From contig OZ023274.1 in the NCBI GenBank assembly GCA_964007475.1, forward strand, positions 22,836,043 to 22,900,042: DNA of 64,000 bases, in the 5' to 3' direction. Positions 30,901 through 42,900 of the stretch are shown piece after piece. The notes beneath the pieces were generated by a model. That model was given only the letters and a program-made list of their open reading frames with translations, had not been told where the DNA came from and ran no database searches. Position 1 is the stretch's first letter; the number at the start of each line of letters is the position of its first letter. This stretch comes from Hybos culiciformis. Lineage: Eukaryota; Arthropoda; Insecta; Diptera; Hybotidae. The translations under genes and the position numbers were made by a program.

Positions 30901-33900
30901 GCACATTATTAACACTTTTTTTAGTATTATTATTTTGCAGCAGCATCATATTAACTACCGTAAAACCTCTTCGCATAAATTATGCTATTTTTATTATTAT
31001 TGTTATTTATTTACATTGTTGAAAAAAAAAATTAAAAAAATTGGTGCGGAACATTGAACTTGATGCCACAGTGTTTTTTATATTAATCTTCAACACCAAA
31101 AAAAATGAGGAATAAAACTGTTCGGCTTCAAGAAAAATATAAAATTTTATTATGACAACTAATTATTTATTTATTTATTTATTTGTTTAAGTTTAAATTC
31201 ATACGGAATTTTTGTGAAATTGTTTTAGAAGATTTGTATACATATATGTATTATATTATACGTAAAACTTGTGATCAAATAAGTAGGATCACTGAAATTT
31301 TCATGTTTTTCTCATTGAGAGCATGAATCTCATAAGAAGATAATTAAATCAAGCTTTTGATGAATATTTAATTCATGTTGGCAAAAAATGATGAACATAA
31401 ACCAGGTTTTTGAAAGTGTTTTTTAAATAAATATAAAATACGAAAAAAAACATTTTATAGCTGGAATGTGCATGTAATGTATCTTCCTGTAAGAAACTAT
31501 AATTAAGCTATTTTTTCACAGTCCTCTTTTTAAACCAATTCAAAAAAAACTACAGTCTCTATCTACCTGCAAGACGGCCAAAAGAAAACAGCCGAAATAC
31601 GACAACAAAACAACGACATTTTAAAATTATTCCAGTCTATATGGGGCACTTGAAAGTTGGCGAAAATCAGTCGTTCCCAGTTGTGGTATCAAGCCTTTAG
31701 GGGAATAGTAAAATACCTTAACACTACCGGGTGAATTTAGTGACGTTTATCGTCACCAAGAAATCGTTACAAATATGTTAGTGGTAGCGAAACCCTCAAG
31801 GAGAGGGATTTGCCACTTTAACTAACAAACAAGCCAACCATATCTCACTAAAATAATCTTATTTTTTATCAAAAGATGTATTATACCACTCAAAAAAAGA
31901 AAGGTTTGCAGTTTTTTGACACCAACAAACCAAAAATATAATATTCATAGTTGTTATTCCAAAAAGAAAAAAAAAATCTAAATCCAGGTGTTATTCTTTG
32001 ACGCCTTTAAAACTTTATTTGACGAAGAGTATAGTTATATACCTAATTATTAACTAAGGACAATAAGGACATTATTTCACTTCATTTGGAATGCCAATAT
32101 ATACATTTTGGTAAGATGTATGCATTTATTTCTCTCCACAAGGAATTATATACCTAACAACCAGTGGTGATATTCGAAAATTTTAACAACCGGTACGCTT
32201 AAAAAAACTATTATTCAATATTTATTTATACATATAAAAAAAATTTATTATCGTAAGAAAAAAATTTAATTAAATAATGTCCAAATAAAATTTTGGCACG
32301 GCACAATTGGAGCAGAATCTTTAACCCGTTTGTCACTTGCCAGATGATGCCCTTATTGCAACTAAAATTTAACATGTGGTCAAAATCTTCCATCGGTTTG
32401 CCCATTAAATTTAGCGTCATTAAATGAGTGGTAGTTTTAATTAATAAAAAATTTCTCTTATCATAAATTATATTATTCATTGTGCTGAATCCTCTTTCAG
32501 CTTCGGCGGAATTAACAGCAATTACATTTAAAATTCTTTTAGCTCTCATAATAGTTTTATAAGTTTTATTTTCGTGTTATTTTTAACGTCTGTGTTATTT
32601 ATTAAATTTGTGTAAATTTTTGACCAATTAAATCAGACAAACTATTAAATTTTTAAAAAAGAAATTTATTCTTTATTAAACATTAGTTTTTATAATTAAT
32701 TTATTTGACGTTTCGATGTTTGGTTCACATCCTCATCAGAAATGTTTGTTATTTTTTATTTATTTTTTCTGTAAAAATAAATAAAAAAATACAGAAAAAA
32801 TACAGAAAAAATAAATAAAAAAACTAATGTTTAATAAATAATTTATTTTTTTTTAAATTTAATACTTTGTCTGATTTAATTTGTCAAAAATTTACACAAA
32901 GTTTTATTTTCTATATCTCGCATATCAACAAAATCTCGAAATTCGGTTACTGGAATGATGTATTTGGTTATTTTATTTAACTGCTTTAATATATTTTCAC
33001 CTTCAATCCATGGTGCTTCAACAATATTAACCAGCCATGTTTCTGGATTTAATATATTATAGCAATTTAAAATTTTATTTTTTGTTAATTTGGTCCGTAA
33101 AATAGTTTCAATATCACGAAATACACAAAAAATCAGTCATTTTTTAACTTTAAAACATTGTTAAAGCAAAAACATAATATACAACAACCGGTACGGACAA
33201 TTTTGAAAATTTTAACAACCGGTACGGGCGTACCGTCCCGTACCGGCTGAATATCACCACTGCTAACAACTATAATGTATAATATCTATGTAGTATATGA
33301 ATACACATATCTATGTATAAAAATATCTTGAATTTGACACCCATGTTATTTTTTTCCTTTCCAACCAAAACACAATTGCACAGTATGTAGTATTTTTTGT
33401 CCTTTTTTCTATAATTTATTTTTTTTTTTTGTAATAAAAATACATTTTTTGTGCTAATTTTTATTTGTGAAAATTAACTATAATTGATATATGAGATTTC
33501 CGTTAATTTTTATGAAAGAAAAATTGCACAACATAATTCGTTGAAGTGATAACGATTTCTTTTTTCTTTAATGAATTGAAATTCTTAAAATTCTAAGAAC
33601 AATTTTCAAATTAGTTTTTTTTTGTCCAGAATATTATTGTTTAAGACGTGATGACAATCTTAAAGTTGTAGAAACTCTTTTTCTTTTAGAATTCTGTGAA
33701 AATATTCAGATCAAGTTTAACAAATTTTTTTTTTTAAGTAAAAATTCTTGCAGTTGTACGCACTTTGGCGAAAATAAGTCCAAGTAATTACCACAAAAAT
33801 ACTGTGGGATGGAGAAAATTTTCACAATAAGAGATCATATAATACTATACATTTTCACAATTTCATAATAAAAAATACTACTATCGTTTAATTCAATCTA

Positions 33901-36900
33901 ATAAGTATATCAAGTCAAAATACATTGCAAAGCCAGCCAGAGTTATGATTAATGTACATATATGATAATTTTAATTAATAATTTTTTTTCAAACTTACTT
34001 TTAATTAAAGGTAAATCAGACATAAAACCAACATTTTCATCCATGCCAGGATTTTGTCCATCATCTACAGCATTTTGTAATGCCTGATGTAATGCTAAAG
34101 GATCATGCTCATGTGTTAACCTGCCACCATGTCCTCCAGTTCCAGTTATTGCACTACTGTAATCACTACGTCTATCAGTATAAGGAAATCCATGTGAAAG
34201 TTGTGTCTAGAAAAAAAAATAGATAAAATTTTCCGAATTAGGAAAAAATTTTTGTTTTTTTATATTTCAAGAAAAATAGTTGATGAAATTAATAATAAAA
34301 AATTTTTATTTTTTCTATAAAACTTGGAAAAAAAAAAACTAAAAGTTTTCATAAATTTTCCGTAGGAAAGAATTTAAAAAAGTTTTCGGAAAAATTCGCT
34401 TAAAAATGTATACATTTTCTTTAGATTTTTTTTGCATAAAAATAAAATCACTAAAAAAATTGAAAATTTTAATCTTATGAAAATGAAGAAAACTTAATGG
34501 AATCTTAAAATAATTTTTCTCTTTGAACGCAAAATCTTCTTTTTGATATTTTAAATATTTTCGTAAAAGTTTTTTAGGGAAAATTACTATGAGCTATATT
34601 TATTTTTGGCGGTATTTTTTAAATAAAATTATCAAAATTTATCAATTAAATGCAAAGAGGAGGAGGCAGTGGAAGAAAACTTTTTAATAGAAGAATTTAT
34701 TTTGTTATTTTTTTAAATTTTAAAGTATATTTTCAGTTTAAGCTACAAGTACTATTTTATGTAATATTTATTTTAAGTGGTAGCTGCTTCGGCGGAATAA
34801 AAGAAGCAAGAGCTATTTTACATATCATTCATGCACACGACATGAACTTGTCTAAATTAGGATTTAAAAAACTTCATTTTCCAATTAATAATAACAGCAG
34901 TAAATTTCTTATCTATATAATTACTTGTCATTAACATTGTATTTAGGATTTGTTTAATTACTATTTATATGGATATTTTAAAAATTAAAAAATTCCTGCG
35001 GTTCATATACAGTAATTAAGTTTAATTAAATTTTTTTTTCGCTTATATGTGTAAGAATAGTGGAATTTTTTTAATTGATTTATTGATTGGTGACTAACAA
35101 GTAAATTATATGAATTACTGTGCTTTGCCAGTGTAATTAACAGTCAACAGCAGCGATATTATGTAGGTGTTGTATAGAGTCAAAAAGTTTAATATTATCA
35201 ACTTTGTTTAAAGCTTCCTCAATCATTATGTATATAAATTAAAATATTTTATTTTAAGAAATTTGAAAGTATGTTAAAGATTTCATTTTGGCAAAGAATT
35301 TTTGTATGTTTTTCTTTTATTAAGACATTTTTTTTGTGCATATTTTACGAGGGCTTTACAAAGGATTCTTGCCGCCTTAGGATATATTTATTTTATTTTT
35401 GATTTTGATGAAAAACATTTGATGATATAATTTATTAACTACAGGGCGGTGATTGGTAAAAAAAAAGGTAGTGGATTTGATTTTCTATATTGTACATATC
35501 ATGTAAAGTGTCTTTTTTTTCGCTCCGTATAACAAAGTAGCTTCCAAAATGTGCTATAATGACGTTAATTTACATAAGCTCGTCGCATCACCATCACAAT
35601 TTTTTTCACATCATATTTAAAAAATAAGCATATTTTGCTAGTCACAAAAACGACGCCAAAACTTTTTTGCTCTAAATTCTTATTCACAATCAATTTCTAG
35701 CCTTCACTTTTCTACCTTTTGACAATTTTATCAAGTAAAAAATAAACAAATCAAAACAATAAGTAAAATAAATAAATAATTAAATAAATAAATAGAAAAT
35801 GAGTTTGAGTTCGAGAATTATTTTTTTTATGCTTGATGATGGTTTTTTTAATCACATCACGTATCACCTAGAAATTTTAGGTGAAAAAAATAACTTTTTT
35901 GTGACGGAAACTTACTCTGATTCCAATATGTTATATCATCCAATAAACTATCTATTATGAGAATAAAATAGTTTTTCCAAACGCAGAATTAGAAAATATT
36001 TGAATACCTTCTTATATCAATTTATATCCTAGAATTAAAATCACAGACCTCGTAATTATAAGGAAACTTTGTATATGAGCTATATAAATATTTTTATCCT
36101 ATTTATGTTAAACTTTGATTTTGTGGAATTTTTAACAGAAATAGCAAGAAGATAATAATTTTTTTTTATTTTTATTTTTACCCCCTTTGTTATATGGAAG
36201 GATATTCAATTCCTCTTATGAAATTTTTAAAATATTTTTACAAAATTTTGTACAGGAAAATAAAAAATAAAATTAGTTAGTTCATATCATCTTTCAGAAG
36301 AGGAAAAACAAGGGGATTATATTATTTTATCTCCTTATTGTTGCGGTAGGATTTTCTTCTGTTTTTTTTTTCTATAGGTTAAATGCTTGAGATAGCCACT
36401 TTCTAAAGGAAAACAATTTTTTTATCGCATATTTTATTAAAATTATATTGGAAATCAATTATGCATAAAATGAACTGATTTTGAAGTTTATTAATAAAAT
36501 ATATTTTTTTTTATATGTAAGTATTATTGAAAATTCCAAAGAAAATAATATATAATTTTTAAGATAATTAAGAATTTTGTTATGATATTTTTAATCAAAT
36601 GCCTAAATTTTGTATAATGTCAAAATGAGACATCTATAATTGTTGGTTGTTTTTAGAATTAAAAAAGTTTGGTGGTGTCAAATCGATACGAAGATATTTT
36701 TATATAATTAATTTATTAAATTAAGTTAAGCAATTTTTTAAAATTTAATAAAATTTTTTTTTAAAAAATTTTAATTTTCTTTTTATTTCCTTCTGATAAG
36801 ATCTATATTTCCTTGTTAAACATTTTATTTTCTTGGTGGAAGTTCTGTATCCTTATAGCTCAAGTATTTATTCTCTGAATTAAAAAACTAAATGCATTTG

Positions 36901-39900
36901 AGTAAAACGTCGTTTCGAAACAAACTTTCAGATGTCGTTAATTTTTGTTTTAAAAAATAATTAAAAAAAATATGAGTTAACTTTGATTTTTCTATATTTG
37001 GTGATCTTATATACATAAGATTAATTTTATTTTTTAACTAACTGAATACCTACCTATAAAGTTGCAATAGAAAGACTAAATAATGTCATCAACTACAAAT
37101 AATAATATTCTAGTTAATTTATGTTATAGTGGAAATAATACTTGAAAATCCTAAGAAATATATTATGTAGGTTCCAGGTTCCAGCCAAAAAGGGTATTTT
37201 ATTATACTCACAACAGGCTCCTATTTGTATTAATTCAAAAACTTTGTTTTCCCATTATATAGGTTCTAAGGACTATACAATGACATTTCCTACATATTCA
37301 ACAATTTAAATCTGCAAAACAGCATATAGCTGTTTCTTTTGGTTTTTATTGGAACCATTGCTCGACAATAAGAAGCTGACATATTTCTACTAATTTTAAA
37401 ATTTCCATTTCGAATTGATTATATATTGAAATATTATTTTCTCAATTTCAGAATTTTTTCCATCGCGTAAATAAATTTATTTTTAAAATTTTATTTTAAC
37501 TACTTTTTGTAACTACCTACAGGCATAAAAAAAATTTCTAAGAAATTTACTTAAAAATGGAATTAAAATTAAAATTATGAAATAATCTGTACATTCATAT
37601 ACTGAATTTTTGATAAAAAAGGCACGTTCCATAAATTAATTTAGCTACTCCTCCCAGAAAAAAAAATTTTGTTTTTTCTTTATAAGTTAAAAAAAAACTA
37701 TATGTTTATTTTTATCAATGAACTATTTTTATTATAATAATAATCTTTCGAAAGAAAAATAACAAAATTCTTAGCTTTACAATCAGAAAAAAGGTGTAAA
37801 AAAAAATAAAGTTGAATTAAGCTTTTTATAAGCGGAACTGTGTTAAACTGTTTTTTTCTCGTGTATATTTAATCTATGAATAAAAAAAAGTTTTCAGATA
37901 CATTTAAAAAATTATACAATTATGTTTTGATTATAGATTAAGATTACGATTAGGAAAAAAAAAAAACATAAAAAAAGATTAAAAAAAAAAATAAATTATA
38001 AATAATTCATGAGATAAGAAAAAAAAGAAACAAAAATTTAACATAAAATATGTAACAGATCAACATATGATTTATGCATAATTGTAACAGTTTTGACTTT
38101 TATGTTTTACAGAAGACTTGTTAAAATATTATTCAGAAAATCACTATTGATTGACTAGTTGTTATTGTTGTTGTGGAAAAAAGAGATGTTGAAATAAATT
38201 GTGGAAAAACAAAGCATAATTGGATTTTGGAACGGGAAGCCAAACCACAACATTGACATCGAACTTAGGCTTTATTTTCGGAAAAAGTTGAGAAATCTCT
38301 ACTTACGATATCTGCGATTAATACCATCTTATTTATTTAACAAATTTAGGGTAATTCCTTTTAAATGCAAAAGATCACTTTTTCTATTCGATTTGAACAC
38401 GTTATACAACACATTGAAAGATTCAATTCTCTGTAAGAGTTTTTGAGATTACAAAGAACCTATAGTATATTATCAAAATTATGGAAAGCAAAATGATTAA
38501 TAGATATGCGTATATCATATAAAGATTGCCAGTTCATTGCAACCTTGGCCAACAATTATTCCAAATATATTTTGTTCTTCTGGAAAAATATTTCACTCAT
38601 TCTGTTTTATTTTCCATTAACTCAAATTTACTCTGTTAATCTTAAGAATTGTGATCTACAAAACTTGAAACTAATTCATTAATAAAATATGATTCTCAAT
38701 TGACACTTACCACATGACCCTGTAATTCAGCCTCTCTATGTGATCTATGCATACTAAGTTGATCTTGTGTTGATCTTAATCCAGCTAATTGATTATAATG
38801 ATGTAGGGGTGCATGATGAAGAGATGATAATGGTTGGCCATAAGGATCTGTTCCTAAATATTCTAATGCTCCATGATTTTGTAACATAAACGATGTCATC
38901 TGATCATTATTATTCCTCTGATTGAATTTTATTATAAATTTAAAATGAAAAATTTAAAAAACAAAATTAATTAAAAATTGTATAAGATTTGAATTAAAAA
39001 ATTTAAGAACATTTAAAAATTTACAAAATTTAGAAAATATCTCCAATTGAATATCTGAAAAAAGACAATATTGGGGTAAAAAAAAAGAGATCAAAAAGAG
39101 ACCAAGATATATAATTTAGTATTTATTCAGTTTTTTTTTTAAACATTAACATAAAATACTTGAGTACAAAGCTTTAAAAATCTTTACACGAGATATTCTT
39201 CTTACATACTACTGCCATTATTCCTTTTACAGTTCCAGGAGAAAGTCTATTTCTTTCTTTGGTCCCCTAAGCTTTTATCACAGTAAATACTCGCTCAACG
39301 TTTGCGTTTTGCCGAGGGATCGCAAAAAAAATTGAGCTATTTTTATAAATTCAGAACTAGGATATTGTTTGAAGAACTGAATCCATTTTAAGCTAGATGG
39401 TACTTTACTGTTTTCTGATAAAAAAATTCAAATCTGAAAATTCGGCGAAAACATTTAAAGTATAGCTTGAAAACAATGAAAGTCTATAAAAGAGACTAGA
39501 AGAGACCATTTGAAAAACAAAAAAGAGAAAAAAAGAGTGAAACTAAAAAGAGACCATGTTCTCTTTTAAAGATACCATTTGGCAACTCTATTTGGAGGTC
39601 GATATAGAAATAATATGAAGATCCGAAAGTACGTCGAAAAATAACCCACATAAAATAATTAAGTTTTTAATAGAATCTTAAGAGCGGTTTTCACGACCCA
39701 AGTACACTTTGTCCAAGTCGACTTGGACGCTCTTTTTAATCGTGTAAACAGGGTGTCAAAGTTAACTTGGACAAAGTAGCCACATCAAAGTTGAGTTGGA
39801 CACTGCTCTACTTACTTTGATCAAAGTAGTGTATTTGTAAAAAAAAAAATTGTAGAAAAAAAAATAATTTTTATTATGACAATTTTTTTTAATTATTTAA

Positions 39901-42900
39901 AATTTTAATTTAAAATAATAAAAAAATGAGTAAAAAATTAATTAATAAAAGAAAAAGAAAGTGGACTGATCGGGAAAACGTTCAGTTCATGGAATTGTAT
40001 GGAGCAAAATTTTTCTATTCATCAAAGTAACTTCAAAGTAAATAGTTGGTTCAAAGTAACTTGGTCCAAGTAACTTTGATCAAAGAAACTTGGACAAAGT
40101 GTACTTGGATCGTGAAAACCGGCCTTTAAAGTACAAAGTAATAAAGACTAATGCTAATTTATCTATATGTCTTCGTTGAAACATAAAAAGAACTTACTTG
40201 TTGTTGAGGCGGACTTTGAGTTGCATGATGGAAAGGGGGTGGAAAATAAGGAGGTTGAAAATCTGATTGCAATGATTGGTGATGCATTGATGCTGCTGTT
40301 CCATGTGTCCCACCATGTCCGCTATGACCTCCTGTTGGTCCCCCTCTACCAGTATGGCCTGTATGTGTTGTGTATGCTGGACTACCACTTGATAGTCCTA
40401 TGCTACCATGACTAGTCAGACGTTCCTGTAAAAAGATAAAAAATAAAGAAATATGTAAATTCGTAATTTGATAACAAAAAATCATTAATATTGTCGAGAG
40501 GAAAATTTCAGAATAAAATACATTTTCGTTACTAAACTTCAACGAAAATATGAATAAAAAATTTATATAGATATACCTATTTAAATTGTTTTTATTGATA
40601 GTTCGATAGACTTAGATCGACTGACGCTTTTTTCTTTATTTTAACGCTTTTTGTAAAATTAAGATATGGGTTCAAGATTTATAATAATGTTCTTTTTTAT
40701 TTGGTTGCTTATCAAAAATCATATTCATCTCAAATGTTTGCGCTTACACTTACTTAATAAATGAATAATATAGCCAAAATAAAATGTAACTAGGATTACA
40801 ATATAATCATACTGTTTCTGAATACTATTTTCTAGTTATTGAGCTTGGAAATTGGTGTTTATATTTTATATAAATCTAGAACTTTTTATATAGACAAAAT
40901 ATATAGAACCGAATATTTTTGTAACCAAATGTTTTTGCCATATAAGCACGGCTAATTTTATGTAATTAATTCTCACAGTAGAATTTTTTACCATCTTCGA
41001 TTCGGATTCGAATAAAAAATACTGATTTCTTCTACAATTTATTATGCCGACTGGCAATATTAATTATGCCGACTGGCAATATTAATTATGCCGACTGGCA
41101 ATATTAATTATGCCGACTGGCACACTAACTTGTATTTAACTACAAATTCAAATTTGTTTCTAATTTTACAAAATTTATTTACATTAATATATATTACATG
41201 AAGTTTTAGATATACTAGGTAGGCTCAAGTGACATGTTCACAAATCATCATCAGGAATCAACATCAGGAATCGACATTATAGTTTTGCAATTAATTTAAA
41301 TTTAGGTTCAATTAATAAAATAATTCAGTAAGAAACTGTATGCAATCACAAGCAAGTTCAACCCTTTTTTTTCATTCGAATGCGAACTAACAGATTTTAC
41401 TTACATCCGAATTTATAAATGTAAGTATTTAGATTTGAAGCATAAAGTCGGATACATCGATAATTGGAAACATTAAATTTAATGAATTTATCCCTATTAT
41501 CATTTTGTTGAAATTCTGAATAGAAAATGTTTTTCAGCTCTGTATATATGGGACATTACACTGGGTCAAATTCGCATACCATTCAGATTTGGCATATCCG
41601 ATTTTTTATATATTTTTCTTCTTTTTAGTATATTGGTGGAGAGTAGCATCCTTGATTTTTTTTAAATTTTTTTTGATCAAACCGTTCATGATATGTGATG
41701 AGATAATAATCTTTGTTAAATCGTGTTATATTGTTTTCAAATGCTCATAAATTCGGTTTTTTGAAAAATATTGAAGCGACCAAACATAAAAATATTGAAA
41801 CGCCTGAACATAAAATAAATTTAGGAAAATAAAGTTGATATTTTAAGAATTGAGACGCTTTTTAGGCTAATAGGTTCGGGATTTCCGAAAAACTCTCTTC
41901 GATTAGTAATACGCGCGATTTTTATTTAAATAAAACACGTATGCAAATTTATTCGAATAAAAGGCGCACGCACTCTATGAATAGACAAAAACTCTCAATT
42001 CCTTCATGCATATATATATAAATTAGATAAGGAAGCATGTTAAATCTGAAGTTTTATTTATGATGATGCAACACCAGCAAAAAATATTCATATTGGAATT
42101 ATAAATTTATTTTGAATATTCAGAACTAAATAAAGCGTAGAAATAAAGCCATGAAAATGTTCACATATTTTTTTTTTTATTAATTATAGTTATTACATAA
42201 ATATATTCAAAAATTTTAATATAATAATAATTCGAATACCTATATAATAATAATAAGTTAATTTTTTCAACAAACTCGATTAAAACGCGCTCGGACTATA
42301 TTCAGGGGAAGACTCTAAGCATATTAGTGACTTCAATAAAAGTAACCTAAAATACCGTAATTTATTATCGCACTTACATATTGTATCTTATATGATTTTC
42401 AAAATATTAAATCGTTTTCAATTTATATTCATTTAAAAAAAATTAACAGATACTTATATCCCAATTTTTTCTATACACTTTATTTATCTAAAACATAAAC
42501 ATTTCATTCATAGCACGAAAAAAAATGTATATTCTTGAAATGTTTATTAATCATTTATTAATATTAATTCGATATTAATGGTTTTTTAATAACCAAAATT
42601 GATTCGATAATGTTATTAACTTTTCAAAACTAACGAATATTTGCTTCGAAATTAATAATCGCAAATTCAAATGAATGAAATTTTAATAAATATTAGGTAA
42701 TTTATTTGAATATTAATTGAATTTGAATTAGAAATCATATGTAAGGTTAAAGTGGCCTCCTAAAAGATCTATTTTATTATTATCTGAACGGAAATTGAGA
42801 ATACTTTATATTTTACACTTATATATGAAAAAGTTTTTTTTTTTTAACTATAAGTTTTCCTATTATCTTACACTGCAGTTTGATCATTTTTAATCGTTTT

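Larger units (their letters stand above)
32226..33150 (-). pseudogene. hAT transposase C-terminal fragment, interrupted
   Basis: Two blocks on the minus strand, about 33150-32912 and 32549-32226, read as one hAT-type transposase end. The first has [19 protein letters not shown]; the second has the dimerisation-region signature [17 protein letters not shown] 327-bp insertion (32574-32900) separates them with a duplicated 11-bp target. The N-terminal zinc finger and most of the catalytic domain are absent. Confidence 0.8.
32162..33262 (-). mobile_element. hAT transposon remnant with exact 8-bp target duplication
   Basis: Terminal inverted repeats CAGTGGTGATATTC and GAATATCACCACTG, flanked by the 8-bp duplication CTAACAAC (32154-32161 and 33263-33270). 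Subterminal AACAACCGGTACG words occur at both ends. The minus strand encodes remnants of a hAT transposase. It is 1.1 kb and has lost most of the transposase N-terminus, so it is non-autonomous. Confidence 0.9.
30474..33998. other. AP-2 intron 4
   Basis: 3.5 kb intron. It holds the hairpin-rich, less AT-rich block 31560-31860 and the hAT element 32162-33262; the remainder is AT-rich with nothing I can name. Confidence 0.6.
38918..40197. other. AP-2 intron 2
   Basis: 1.3 kb intron. It contains a short hAT transposase relic (39267-39323) with GAGACC-rich flanks and an element with Harbinger-like features (39682-40125). Confidence 0.6.

Noticed and set aside
34650..34934. 94-codon plus-strand ORF in AP-2 intron 3
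   Set aside because: Low-complexity F/L/I-rich peptide without domain or splice context; its length is unremarkable for an AT-rich window of this size.
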